A stretch of DNA of 64,000 bases from NCBI GenBank assembly GCA_012103535.1, contig WLWQ01000002.1:868001-932000 (forward strand), written 5' to 3'. The notes under the pieces were generated by a model that was not told the origin of the DNA, made no database searches, and saw only the letters and a program-made list of their open reading frames with translations. Position numbers and translations under genes: made by a program. Positions 9,775 through 21,100 of this stretch are shown here, one piece after another. This DNA is from Pseudomonadales bacterium (lineage in GTDB: Bacteria; Pseudomonadota; Gammaproteobacteria; Pseudomonadales; Pseudohongiellaceae). Positions within the stretch are counted from its first letter, which is position 1; the number at the start of each line of letters is the position of its first letter.

Positions 9775-11204
9775 TGTTTTGTCTTTTCCCTAAGCAGTTG
9801 ATTCACCTGTCCCGGATTAGCCTTTCCTTGAGAGAGTTTCATCGCCTGGCCGACCAGAAATCCCAGGACCTGTTCTTTACCATCTTTTAATTGTTGCACT
9901 TGGTCTGGATTGTTACTGATCACTTCATCCACCAGCTTCTCGATTTCACCAGTGTCAGTAACTTGCTTCAATCCTTTGTTTTCAATAATTTCATCCACGT
10001 CGGCAGAATCATCGATCATGCTTTCGAACACAGTCTTGGCGATCTTGCCTGAGATGGTGTTGTCTTTGATGCGACCAATGAGTGTCGACAGTCGCTGAGC
10101 CTGAATTGGCGAATCGGTGATGTCGATATCGTTCTTGTTCAGCAGTGCGAGTAAATCACCGGTTACCCAGTTAGCAGCGAGTTTGGCGTCGCCACAACTT
10201 TTTGCGACCTCTTCAAAATATTCCGCCATTTCTCGCGTGGCGGTTAACACGCCGGCGTCGTAGCTACTTAAGGCAAACTCATCCATAAAGCGTGCTTTCT
10301 TTGTATCTGGTAACTCTGGCAGCTCCGACTTTATTGATGCGATAAAAGATTCGTCAATAACCACAGGAAGCAGATCTGGTTCTGGAAAGTAGCGATAGTC
10401 GTTCGCCACTTCCTTGCTGCGCATGGAAGTAGTAACGTCTTTGTTGGCATCGTAACGACGGGTTTCCTGAATAATTTCTCCGCCATCTTCGATCACTTCC
10501 TGCTGTCGCAGAATTTCAGAATGGATCGCTTTTTCTACAAAACGGAAGGAGTTAATGTTCTTGATTTCGGTACGGGTGCCAAGCTCAGTTTCGCCCTTAG
10601 GTCTGATGGAAACATTCACATCACAACGCATTGAACCCTGAGCCATAATGGCATCGGAAATATCTAAGTAACGCACGATTGAATGCAGTTTTTTAAGATA
10701 GGCCACGGCTTCTTCGGCATTGGTAATCTCAGGTTCCGAAACTATTTCCAGGAGTGGCTCGCCAGCTCGATTCAAATCTATTCCCGATTGACCGCTAAAT
10801 TCTTCGTGTAGAGACTTTCCTGCATTCTCTTCAATGTGCGCGCGAGTTACGCCGATGACTTTTTCGCTGCCATCTTCCAAGGTAATAGTTAAAGATCCTT
10901 TGCCCACCGTAGGAAAATCGAGTTGAGTTACCTGATATCCCTTGGGTAGGTCAGGATAAAAATAATTCTTCCGATCAAACACCGAGCGCGTACCAATCTC
11001 TGCGCCGATGGCAACACCAAAGCGTACCGCCATCTTTAAGGCTTCTTCGTTGAATGCCGGTAGCGTTCCCGGTAGTGCTAAATCAAAAATATTCGCCTGA
11101 GTATTCGGCTCGGCACCGAACTCCGATGCAGTTCCGGAAAACAGTTTCGATTTCGTCGAGAGTGAAACGTGAACTTCCAGGCCGATGACTGATTCCCATT
11201 CCAT
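9771..11204 (-). CDS. gatB: aspartyl/glutamyl-tRNA amidotransferase subunit B
   Basis: Subunit B of GatCAB, which phosphorylates and transamidates Glu-tRNA(Gln) or Asp-tRNA(Asn). The start is placed at the ATG at 11204, preceded by AGGAGG with 7-bp spacing; a longer reading to 11246 would add 14 residues that overlap gatA and lack family similarity. The N-terminus [20 protein letters not shown] is canonical. The [14 protein letters not shown] motif and the C-terminal tail/YqeY domain (from about residue 330) are present. Length 477 residues is normal. It lies 2 bp after gatA. Confidence 0.96.
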   Translation of the reverse strand: MEWESVIGLEVHVSLSTKSKLFSGTASEFGAEPNTQANIFDLALPGTLPAFNEEALKMAVRFGVAIGAEIGTRSVFDRKNYFYPDLPKGYQVTQLDFPTVGKGSLTITLEDGSEKVIGVTRAHIEENAGKSLHEEFSGQSGIDLNRAGEPLLEIVSEPEITNAEEAVAYLKKLHSIVRYLDISDAIMAQGSMRCDVNVSIRPKGETELGTRTEIKNINSFRFVEKAIHSEILRQQEVIEDGGEIIQETRRYDANKDVTTSMRSKEVANDYRYFPEPDLLPVVIDESFIASIKSELPELPDTKKARFMDEFALSSYDAGVLTATREMAEYFEEVAKSCGDAKLAANWVTGDLLALLNKNDIDITDSPIQAQRLSTLIGRIKDNTISGKIAKTVFESMIDDSADVDEIIENKGLKQVTDTGEIEKLVDEVISNNPDQVQQLKDGKEQVLGFLVGQAMKLSQGKANPGQVNQLLREKTKQ

Positions 11205-11206
11205 GG

Positions 11207-12664
11207 TTAGTCCTCCTGCCCAAAATTTGGTTTCTGTTTGTGCCAATCAGTATGTTGTTGAAACTGATGGGCTACATTGAGGATTTTTGCTTCACCAAAG
11301 TCTTTGCCGACGATGTGCATTCCCAGAGGCAGGCCATTGGCGATGCCAGCGGGAATAGAAATTCCCGGTAAGCCGGCGAGGTTTACGGCGATGGTGTAGA
11401 TATCTTCCAGGTACATAGTCACTGGATCGGTCTTGGCCCCCAGCTCAAATGCCGTGTGGGGTGAAGTTGGTCCGATAATGACATCAACTTCTCTAAAGGC
11501 CTCGACAAAATCGTTTTTAATTAGCCGTCGTATTTTTTGTGCCTTGCGGTAATAGGCATCGTAGTAACCTGCAGACAGCGCATAAGTGCCAACTAGTATT
11601 CGGCGCTTAACCTCGTCGCCAAATCCTTCGCTGCGCGTACGTTTGTACATGTCTTCCAGATCAACAGGATTTTCACAGCGATAACCGTAGCGAACACCGT
11701 CGTAGCGAGAAAGGTTTGCCGAAGCTTCCGCCGGAGCAACAACGTAGTAGGCGGATACCGAAAGATGATTGTTAGGCAGGTCGACTTCAGTAACAGTTGC
11801 CCCTAACTTTTCATATTCACTCAAGGCATCACGAATACCTTGTTCTACTTCAGCAGTTAATCCTTCCGCAAAATGTTGCTTCGGAATACCGATGCGCAGT
11901 CCATCGAGTGAATCGTTTAATGTGGCCGTGTAATCTTCAACTGCTTTGTCGATACTGGTGGAATCTTTCTTATCCAGTCCTGCCATCACATTCGTCATTA
12001 AGGCGGCATCTTCGGCGCTCTTACTCAGCGGTCCTGCCTGATCGAGACTCGAAGCGAATGCAATCATGCCCCAACGGGAAACACGTCCATAACTTGGTTT
12101 GAATCCGGTAATGCCGCAAAAAGCAGCTGGCTGTCGAATCGAGCCGCCGGTATCAGTTCCGGTTGCCATCGCACAAAGATCGGCAGCAACTGCCGCAGCC
12201 GAACCGCCAGAAGAACCACCGGGAACTCTTGTTGTATCCCATGGATTTTTAACCGGGCCGAAGAAGCTGGTTTCGTTTGACGAGCCCATGGCGAACTCAT
12301 CCATATTGGTTTTGCCCAACATCACCGCGCCGGCTGCGCTGAAATTTTCCACTACCGTTGCGTCATAAGGCGCGACAAAATTATGCAGCATGCGAGAACC
12401 ACAGGTCGTGGTGACGCCGTTGGTGCAGAAGATGTCTTTATGTGCGAGTGGAATACCTAATAAAGGAGAGGCATCGCCGTTAGCACGTTTTTCATCCGCC
12501 GCTTTGGCCTGTGCTAATGCAGACTCTTCGCACACAGTAATGAATGCATTGAGCTCCTCGTTGTACTTATTAATACGGTCTAAATACGACTGAGTAAGCT
12601 CAACGCTGGAGATCTCTCCACTGGAAAGCGCTTGCGATAATTCGGCAGCAGTTTTTTCAATCAT
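11207..12664 (-). CDS. gatA: aspartyl/glutamyl-tRNA amidotransferase subunit A
   Basis: Amidase-signature subunit that hydrolyses glutamine and passes ammonia to GatB. The 485 residues contain the catalytic triad Lys76 (AHKDIF), cis-Ser151 (GGSSGGS) and nucleophile Ser175 ([12 protein letters not shown]). The substrate-side Arg is in the [13 protein letters not shown] segment [19 protein letters not shown]. Middle gene of gatC-gatA-gatB, 34 bp after gatC. With GatCAB present, Gln-tRNA or Asn-tRNA may be made indirectly; a tRNA-Gln gene happens to be in the same window. Confidence 0.97.
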   Translation of the reverse strand: MIEKTAAELSQALSSGEISSVELTQSYLDRINKYNEELNAFITVCEESALAQAKAADEKRANGDASPLLGIPLAHKDIFCTNGVTTTCGSRMLHNFVAPYDATVVENFSAAGAVMLGKTNMDEFAMGSSNETSFFGPVKNPWDTTRVPGGSSGGSAAAVAADLCAMATGTDTGGSIRQPAAFCGITGFKPSYGRVSRWGMIAFASSLDQAGPLSKSAEDAALMTNVMAGLDKKDSTSIDKAVEDYTATLNDSLDGLRIGIPKQHFAEGLTAEVEQGIRDALSEYEKLGATVTEVDLPNNHLSVSAYYVVAPAEASANLSRYDGVRYGYRCENPVDLEDMYKRTRSEGFGDEVKRRILVGTYALSAGYYDAYYRKAQKIRRLIKNDFVEAFREVDVIIGPTSPHTAFELGAKTDPVTMYLEDIYTIAVNLAGLPGISIPAGIANGLPLGMHIVGKDFGEAKILNVAHQFQQHTDWHKQKPNFGQED

Positions 12665-12698
12665 TTCGTTGAGTTCGTAGGCTTAAAAGGGTGTGGTT

Positions 12699-12986
12699 TC
12701 ACTCGATAACTTTGGGTACCAAGTACAAACCATCTTGTGCTTCTGGGGCCAGGGTCTGTAATTCGTCGCGATGATCAGTTTCGGTTACTTCGTCGGCGCG
12801 CAAGCGTTGCACCACATCCAATGGGTGGGCCATGGGCTCCACCGCGTCGGTGTCTACTGATTGCATCTGATCGATCAGCGCTAAGATATCGGTAATACGA
12901 TTAGCGACTTCGTCGGCATCGGCTACACTAATATGTAGTCTTGCTAATTGCGCGATCTTTTCTACTTCAGACTTGTCTAAAGCCAT
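12699..12986 (-). CDS. gatC: aspartyl/glutamyl-tRNA amidotransferase subunit C
   Basis: 95-residue small subunit that wraps GatA and GatB and stabilises the complex. Typical features: N-terminal VEKIAQLARLHIS helix and the central DTDAVEPMAHPLDVVQRLRADEV segment. First gene of the leftward operon, divergent from mreB as in Pseudomonas. Confidence 0.95.
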   Translation of the reverse strand: MALDKSEVEKIAQLARLHISVADADEVANRITDILALIDQMQSVDTDAVEPMAHPLDVVQRLRADEVTETDHRDELQTLAPEAQDGLYLVPKVIE

Positions 12987-14375
<1,389 letters not shown>

Positions 14376-14482
14376 GCTTAAATCTAGCTAAACCGAGGAT
14401 TTTGCTAAGAAAATCCAATTTTGTGTGGGAAACTCAAGGATTTACGGGCTTTGGGGCGGAATAATATAATAGCCGTTTCCCC

Positions 14483-14490
14483 AAGGAGGT
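14483..14490 (+). promoter_or_regulatory. perfect Shine-Dalgarno for mreC, deciding a non-AUG start
   Basis: AAGGAGGT is fully complementary to the 16S anti-SD. No ATG, GTG or TTG follows at usable distance in any frame that opens a gene; the only fitting codon is ATC at 14499, in the mreC frame, 8 bp downstream. A TAA in the same frame at 14490-14492 rules out an earlier start. Confidence 0.75.
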
Positions 14491-14498
14491 AATCCGGC

Positions 14499-15440
14499 AT
14501 CGACAAGACCTTATTCATCAAAGGCGTTGCCCTGGAATATCGGGCCCTGGCCTTCCTTCTTTTATCTGTGTGCATAATGTTCGCAGATAGCCGTTTTGGT
14601 TATCTCGATAGAGTCCGTTATGGGCTTGGCTATGCCACCGCGCCGATTTATTGGGTTGCCGATATTCCTACCCGGGTCTCATTCTGGATCGACGATGTCT
14701 TCGTTTCACGCACGGACTTATTGGAAGAAAATGAAGAACTGCGGGAAGAGCTGTTAGTTGCTCAGCGTGAGTTGCAGTTATTGGAAAGCCTGGCCAGCGA
14801 AAACAATCGATTGCTTGCCCTAAACGAAGCGACCGTCGGCATTAATGGTGAAGTGCTGCCGGCAGAAATCATAAATGTTTCTCCCGACCCTTATTCCATG
14901 CGCGTGCTTATTAATAAAGGTGCCAATGATGGCGTATTCGAAAGTCAGCCTTTATTAGACGCAAACGGATTGATGGGTCAGATCGATGAGGTGTTGCCAT
15001 TTACCAGCTGGGCCTTGTTAATTACCGATCCCCATCACGTCACTCCGGTAGAAGTAAATCGAAATGGAGAGCGGGCACTGGCAAGAGGCAGCAGAACAAC
15101 CGCTAATGAGTTGGAGCTGGAATTCGTTACTCAGACTCAAGATATGCAGGCCGGAGATAGGCTGGTTAGTTCAGGGATGGGTCAGATCTATCCTAAGAAT
15201 TACCCGGTGGCAGAAATAATAAGTGTCTATGCCGATCCCGGATTAGATTTTGCTACTGTTAAAGCCAGACCCTTAGCGCAAATGGCAAGCACCCGTCATG
15301 TGATGCTCGTTTTTCAAACCGAAGAACAGCTAAATGAAGTACCTGCTCCCGACACCGAAGAGTTATTAGACGATGAGCTCGAGTCCATCGACAACGACGG
15401 ACAGGTATCACAAATTCAATCTGAACCAATAGATCAGTAG
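14499..15440 (+). CDS. mreC: rod shape-determining protein MreC (apparent AUC start)
   Basis: Bitopic inner-membrane protein linking MreB filaments to the periplasmic wall synthases. From ATC at 14499 the product is 313 residues: DKTLFIKG, then YRALAFLLLSVCIMFA as the membrane helix (about 14-29), a coiled coil (about 68-105) and the beta-rich MreC domain with SPDPYSMRVLINKGANDGV. The first conventional start (GTG, 14568) would remove 23 residues including most of the membrane helix and has no nearby SD. Between mreB and mreD; the mreD start follows the mreC stop by 2 bp. Confidence 0.88.
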   Translation: MDKTLFIKGVALEYRALAFLLLSVCIMFADSRFGYLDRVRYGLGYATAPIYWVADIPTRVSFWIDDVFVSRTDLLEENEELREELLVAQRELQLLESLASENNRLLALNEATVGINGEVLPAEIINVSPDPYSMRVLINKGANDGVFESQPLLDANGLMGQIDEVLPFTSWALLITDPHHVTPVEVNRNGERALARGSRTTANELELEFVTQTQDMQAGDRLVSSGMGQIYPKNYPVAEIISVYADPGLDFATVKARPLAQMASTRHVMLVFQTEEQLNEVPAPDTEELLDDELESIDNDGQVSQIQSEPIDQ

Positions 15441-15442
15441 TT

Positions 15443-15937
15443 GTGGCAATACAACAAAAACCACATGCCACTTGGGTAATAGTTCTTAGTTTCTTTATCG
15501 CATACCTATTAGCTATTGTCCCTTTCCCAGAGTGGGCCATGAATTACCGTCCTGAATGGGTGCCCATGGTTCTCATCTATTGGGTAATGGCGCTTCCTTA
15601 TCGCATCGGCATCGGTTCCGCCTGGATTGCCGGAATTGTCCTGGACATTCTCGAAGGTTCCATATTGGGATTGAATGCGATGGCCCTGGTAATCATTGCC
15701 TACGTTACCTTGAGTTTGCATTTACGCTTGCGCATGTTTTCCTCCCTGCAACAAGCCGGTCTGGTATTAGCACTGGTTGGATTGAACTTAATGTTGAGTC
15801 ACTGGCTACAAATTATTACCGGCCAAACCGTGACCTCCAACTTGTTCTTCTTAATGGCTGCCTTAACCAGCGCGGTAATTTGGCCCTCTCTCTTTCAGCT
15901 ACTACGCCAGATTCGCCGTAGCTTCGACGTGCATTAG
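15443..15937 (+). CDS. mreD: rod shape-determining protein MreD
   Basis: 164-residue integral membrane partner of MreC, with about five hydrophobic helices (for example WVIVLSFFIAYLLAIVPF and GLVLALVGLNLMLSHWL) and the family phrase RPEWVPMVLIYWVMALPYRIGIGSAWIAG around 31-60. Starts with GTG two bases after the mreC stop. Third gene of mreBCD, followed by maf. Confidence 0.95.
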   Translation: MAIQQKPHATWVIVLSFFIAYLLAIVPFPEWAMNYRPEWVPMVLIYWVMALPYRIGIGSAWIAGIVLDILEGSILGLNAMALVIIAYVTLSLHLRLRMFSSLQQAGLVLALVGLNLMLSHWLQIITGQTVTSNLFFLMAALTSAVIWPSLFQLLRQIRRSFDVH

Positions 15938-15948
15938 ATTTAGCAGTA

Positions 15949-16557
15949 ATGAGTAGTTCTTCCTTGATTCTGGCATCGGTTTCACCTCGTAGAGAAGAAT
16001 TGTTAAGGCAACTCGGCGTAAACTTCATAGTTGAAGCGCAGAATATTGCGGAAAAAATTGGATTCGATGAGTCGCCGGAAAAATTCGTACGGCGCATGGC
16101 GAATGAGAAAGCCGACTCGGCGCTGCAAGACCGAACAGAAAACGATATTGTCGTACTGGCCGCCGACACTATTGTGGTCAGTGGTTATCAAGTACTGGGT
16201 AAGCCAAAAGACAAGAGCGATGGGCTAAAGATGCTGCGCCTGCTTTCCAACAAGACCCACCGTGTTCTGTCTGCTATTACCGTCGCCACGCCATTGCGAC
16301 GAAAATCAGTAATATCTGACACCGCTGTTACCTTTCGCGAAATCAGCGAAATCGAAGCCGAATACTACTGGGATTCTGGCGAGCCGGAAGGCAAAGCTGG
16401 GGCCTATGCAATTCAGGGATTTGGTGCAGTGTTTGTGCAATCCATTAGTGGCAGCTACAGTGGAGTAATGGGTCTCCCTCTGTTCGAAACAGCGCAACTG
16501 CTCATGGAATTTGGTATTCACTGTTGGCAACCAGCTCAGGAACTATCGGATGAGTGA
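15949..16557 (+). CDS. maf: Maf-family nucleoside triphosphate pyrophosphatase (YhdE type, dTTP/UTP)
   Basis: Hydrolyses non-canonical or excess pyrimidine nucleoside triphosphates to the monophosphates. 202 residues with the LASVSPRREELL nucleotide motif at the N-terminus, AADTIV with the metal-binding Asp, KAGAYAIQGFGAVFV and the SYSGVMGLPL signature typical of YhdE. Overlaps rng by 8 bp, the arrangement seen in E. coli and Pseudomonas (mreBCD-yhdE-rng). Confidence 0.94.
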   Translation: MSSSSLILASVSPRREELLRQLGVNFIVEAQNIAEKIGFDESPEKFVRRMANEKADSALQDRTENDIVVLAADTIVVSGYQVLGKPKDKSDGLKMLRLLSNKTHRVLSAITVATPLRRKSVISDTAVTFREISEIEAEYYWDSGEPEGKAGAYAIQGFGAVFVQSISGSYSGVMGLPLFETAQLLMEFGIHCWQPAQELSDE

Positions 16558-18028
16558 AGAAATACTCATCAACGTAACCCTCATGGAAACCCGGGTAGCC
16601 CTGATTGAAAACGGCTTGCTGCAGGAAATTTTTATTGAACGCCATAACAAACGTGGTCATGTGGGTGATGTGTTCATAGGAAAAGTCGTGCGGGTAATGC
16701 CGGGCATGGAAGCAGCTTTCGTAGATATCGGTTTAGAAAAAGCAGCGTTTATACATTCCTCTGACGTAGCGGAAATCGATGCCGCAGGTTTTGAAGTTCG
16801 AAGCGATGAGCATAAAAACGTACACGAGTTACTAAGAGAAGGGCAATCGCTGGTAGTGCAGGTAGCCAAAGACGCGATAAGTACCAAAGGCGCTCGACTA
16901 ACCACCCATGTCACACTGCCTTCGAGAAATCTTGTTTACTTACCCCGCAGCAAACACCTGGGAATTTCCCAACGCCTGGATGATGAAGAAGAAAGAGAAC
17001 GTTTATTAACCCAACTTAAAGAAAGCCTGGCAGAAGAAGATTTCGAAGAGCAGGGCGGCTTCATCATTCGCACCGCTGCCGAAAGCGCGAGCAAAGAAGA
17101 ATTCAAAGAAGACATTCGCTATCTAAAAAGGCTATGGAATAAAGTCGATCAACGCATCACTAAGAACGGCGACATAACGAATGTGTATCGTGAAGTGCCT
17201 CTCTTTATTCGAACCGTGCGTGATTTGATAACCCCGCAAGTCGATAAGATTCGTATCGACAATAAAGAATCCTGTGATCAGATTAAACAGTTTCTGGAAG
17301 ACTTCATTCCTGAATTCGAAACCGATGTTGAGTTCTATGAAGGAGATCGACCAATTTTCGATATGTACGGTATCGAAGACGAAATTAATAAGGCTCTCGG
17401 GCGCGGCGTTAAATTAAAATCCGTTGGTGATCTAATCATCGATCAAACCGAAGCGATGACCACGATCGATGTAAACACTGGCGGCTACGTAGGTAGTCGT
17501 AATCATGCAGAAACCATTTTAAAAACAAACCTGGAGGCTGCCACTGCTATTGCGCGGCAACTTCGAGTGCGCAATTTAGGTGGCATCATCATCGTCGATT
17601 TCATCGATATGCTGGATCCCGAACACCAGCGTCAGATCCAGCGCACATTCACCAAAGCCTTGGAAAAAGACCACGCCCGCACCAGCATTACCGGAATCTC
17701 CCAACTTGGCCTGATCGAGATGACGCGCAAGCGAACTCGAGAGAGTCTCGGCCAGATCCTTAATAGCCACTGCCCGGTGTGTGATGGGCGGGGCACCCTC
17801 AAATCTGCGGAAACCGTTTGCTACGAAATCTTTCGGGAAATACTGCGTATCGTGCGTGCTTATGAGAATGATGTCCTGCAGGTCACGGCCTCACAGCTAG
17901 TGGTGGACAGGCTGCTTGATGAAGAATCCGATACCCTCGCCGAATTAGAGGAATTGGTCGGTAAGACGGTCAAATTCGAAGTAGAACCTATGTATACTCA
18001 GGAACAATTCGACGTTGTTCTTTACTAG
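16550..18028 (+). CDS. rng: ribonuclease G
   Basis: Endoribonuclease for 16S rRNA 5' maturation and mRNA decay. From ATG 16550 it is 492 residues, similar to E. coli RNase G. S1 domain at about 38-125, the DNase I-like catalytic region with Mg2+ Asp residues in TTIDVNTGGYVGSRN and IIIVDFIDML, and the zinc-link CPVC near residue 409. An upstream in-frame codon at 16511 lies deep in maf and is not favoured. It lacks the long C-terminal scaffold of RNase E. Confidence 0.95.
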   Translation: MSEEILINVTLMETRVALIENGLLQEIFIERHNKRGHVGDVFIGKVVRVMPGMEAAFVDIGLEKAAFIHSSDVAEIDAAGFEVRSDEHKNVHELLREGQSLVVQVAKDAISTKGARLTTHVTLPSRNLVYLPRSKHLGISQRLDDEEERERLLTQLKESLAEEDFEEQGGFIIRTAAESASKEEFKEDIRYLKRLWNKVDQRITKNGDITNVYREVPLFIRTVRDLITPQVDKIRIDNKESCDQIKQFLEDFIPEFETDVEFYEGDRPIFDMYGIEDEINKALGRGVKLKSVGDLIIDQTEAMTTIDVNTGGYVGSRNHAETILKTNLEAATAIARQLRVRNLGGIIIVDFIDMLDPEHQRQIQRTFTKALEKDHARTSITGISQLGLIEMTRKRTRESLGQILNSHCPVCDGRGTLKSAETVCYEIFREILRIVRAYENDVLQVTASQLVVDRLLDEESDTLAELEELVGKTVKFEVEPMYTQEQFDVVLY

Positions 18029-18111
18029 AGTGTGCTCCATTTATAGCTTTAAGTTCCAGTTCAGGAAACCTGCGCTATACAGAATACTCGACTCTATAGC
18101 GGAGCTCGGAA

Positions 18112-21100
18112 GTGAGTCAAAGAGAAGACGATTCAGATAGCATGTTTCTGAAAATTCTCAAGCGCGCCTATCAGCAGCTGGTAATGCTGGTATTGGTGTC
18201 GGTAATACTGTTGGCGGCTTACGTCAGTGCGGGTCGGCAGTTTATGCCTGTGGTTTCTCGCTATGCCTCTACCTTTGAAGAACGCATCGTTGAATTTACT
18301 GGCGTCCCGGTCAGTGTCGATTCTCTCACTGGTACCTTTGAAGGATTCAATCCCCAAATCCGCGTTAATGGCTTGCGCTTGCTGGTGGGAGCTACGGCTG
18401 AAGATGAAAATGCCAGTGCCCTGGTATTCAACAGTGCCACCGTAATTGTGGATATTCCCCGCAGTATCTGGGAGCGGCGCTGGATTCTGGAAGATTTTGT
18501 TGTCGAAACACTGGAAATCAATTTCCAACAGGATGCCGAAGGCAGCTGGCAGTTGGCCGGACTTGAAAGCAGCGGTGAGGCAGCAGAAGTTAATTTGGAC
18601 GATCTGTTCCAATCACTTCGCAGTGTTGCGTTTCTAAATCTGAACAACGCCGACATTAATTTTCGCAATAACACTGGAAGAAGTTTTAGTCTGAACAATG
18701 GATCCGCTGCAATTCAAAATTTAGGCGATGCTCACTTCCTCCACGTCAATGGAGATTTCGGAGAAAACGGCGATCAAATTGCTTTTTCTTTCGAAGTTAC
18801 CGGTAATGAACTCGCTGAAGTTAATGGTGTTGTTCATATCGATTTACCGTCGACGGATTATTCTGAAATTTTTGTTGGCCAATCGCTCAGTGCATTCAGT
18901 GTTGAAGAATTAGTGGGTGGTGGCAATCTGTGGTTGAGCATCAACGAAGGACAACTCACCGGTGGCACGACAGAGCTTGCGCTTGAACGAGTGACTCTAA
19001 TCGGTCAGGAAATGGCCCCAGTCACGCTTGAAAATATTAGCGGTGGTGCTTTGCTTAGCCGGGATCTGGAAAACAATTCCCTGGAGATCATACTGGCCGA
19101 CATGGCAGTGAATTGGGAAGATCATTACTGGCGGCCTTTTAATATCTACACTGCTTATACTCCGGAACAAAGTATCAGTATTCGCGCCGACAGTATCGAT
19201 CTGGCCTTAGTTTCTCAGTTAGCAATCGCCAGTGGTTTACTAGACGATTCAGCACGCTCGCAATTGGAGCAATATTCTCCCGCTGGGAAACTGGAAAATC
19301 TCAGTTTTATCGCACCGCTTGGTGACAGCAGCGAGTTGGAATTATCGTTGCGTTCGAATATTGCCAGTGTCGAGATAGGAACGGTAAATGGCTCTCCAAA
19401 CATGTGGGGGCTCAATGGATACCTGGATCTTTCTTACGATAGCTCTGCAAACCTGATTTCAGGGTTCGGGGAAATGGAATCCGATGAATTCAGTATCAAT
19501 CTACCGAATGTATTTACCTCAGTTTGGGATTACACCTACGTCAACGGCAGGCTTAATTTCAGAGTGGATCTTAATAACGGCCAGGAAGTAAAACTGGTTA
19601 GCAGCATGGTTGTTGCTGAATCCGAAGTCGTCGACGGCCACGCCAAATTTTCATCTAGAGTGCATCAATACCCCGATGGCGAGAGAGAAGCGTGTTTGGA
19701 TTTATTCGTGGGCGCGGAAAGAGTAAATGCAGAATACAAATCGGTATACCTGCCCGATGGGCCAAATATCGATGACAATTTGCGTCAAAACATGGAGTGG
19801 CTGGATACCGCAGTCTTAAGCGGAGAAGTTCGCGACAGTGGAGTGATCTTTCGTGGATCCACCAGGCAAGGTTCTGACGCGATGACAAAAACCTTTCAGT
19901 CTTATTATTTAATGTCTGATGGGGAAATTAATTTTGCCGATGACTGGCCCAATATTAGTTCCATGTCCGGTTATGTGTATACCGATGACAACAATATAGA
20001 CATCGAAGTTCTTAGTGGAGAAAGTCTGAATCTGGATCTCGGTGCAGTGATAGGCGAAGTGAGAAGAAACGCGGCCGACGAAAACTGGTTAACAGTAAAT
20101 GGACAATCTGCGGGTTTGACAGCCAGCGGCTTGAATTATTTGCAACAGGCGCCGCTCGGCGAAAGATTGAAAAATTCCTTCGCGAACTGGCGAGCAGAAG
20201 GGGATCTCGCAGCTGACATTGAAGTTCGAGTACCGCTTAATCTGCCAGGTCGGGAACCGGAAGTTAGGCTCAATGTTGCAGTGGCTGACAACAATCTTGA
20301 GATTCCCGACTATGCATTAAGTGTGAGACAATTAACCGGCCCAGTTATTTTCGATAGCATCACCGGCCTCGAGCCTAGCTATCTCACTGCTCAGCTATTC
20401 GGTCGGCCAGTAGCAATGGAACTGTCTTCACAAGTGAATGAGGGCGAGATTGAAACGATCTTCGTTAATGCTGAAGGGTCGGGCACAAGAGAAGAACTTA
20501 TCGCCTGGCCCCAACAAAGCAGATTCGTGCAAGACGTGCTGACAGAAATGGATGGTGATCTTGTCTACAGCGCGAACTTAAGCCTCGAGCAGAGGGAAGA
20601 CAGCGCCCAGGGCAATACCTTAATAATCGATTCCGAGTTAGCGGGCGCTGCACTCAACTTGCCACAACCGTTTGGTAAATCGGCGGATGAAACAACTGAT
20701 TTGCATATTGAGCTTCAATTCGGTGATGCCGAATCCATCGTTGGAAATTTCGGTGAGAACGTTCAATTCGAATTAGGCATGGAGGAAGGTGCTGTTAACG
20801 GCGGAGTGGTGACTGTAGGTTCCTACGATGCGCCTTTATCCTCCTTATCCGAATCCGATAGCGAAGGAATAATGATTATTGGAGAGATGGATCGCCTGGT
20901 ATTAGAAGAATGGACCAGGTTTTTAGGGGAATTAAACAGCACCTCGAATCCTTCTGCAGACTTGAACAATGCAATCGGCTTTGTCGATGTGCAACTGGAC
21001 ATTCTGGAACTCTATGAGCAGGAATTGCCAGGGGTAGCGATGCGCATCGAAGGCGATGCAGCGTCCAACTCCTGGGCGATTAACCTGGACAGTGACTCCA

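Noticed and set aside
9771..11246. Longer gatB start at 11246
   Set aside because: Would overlap the end of gatA; the ATG at 11204 has AGGAGG at ideal spacing and a canonical N-terminus.
14568..15440. Conventional GTG start for mreC
   Set aside because: Would remove the membrane helix start and ignores the perfect SD 80 bp upstream.
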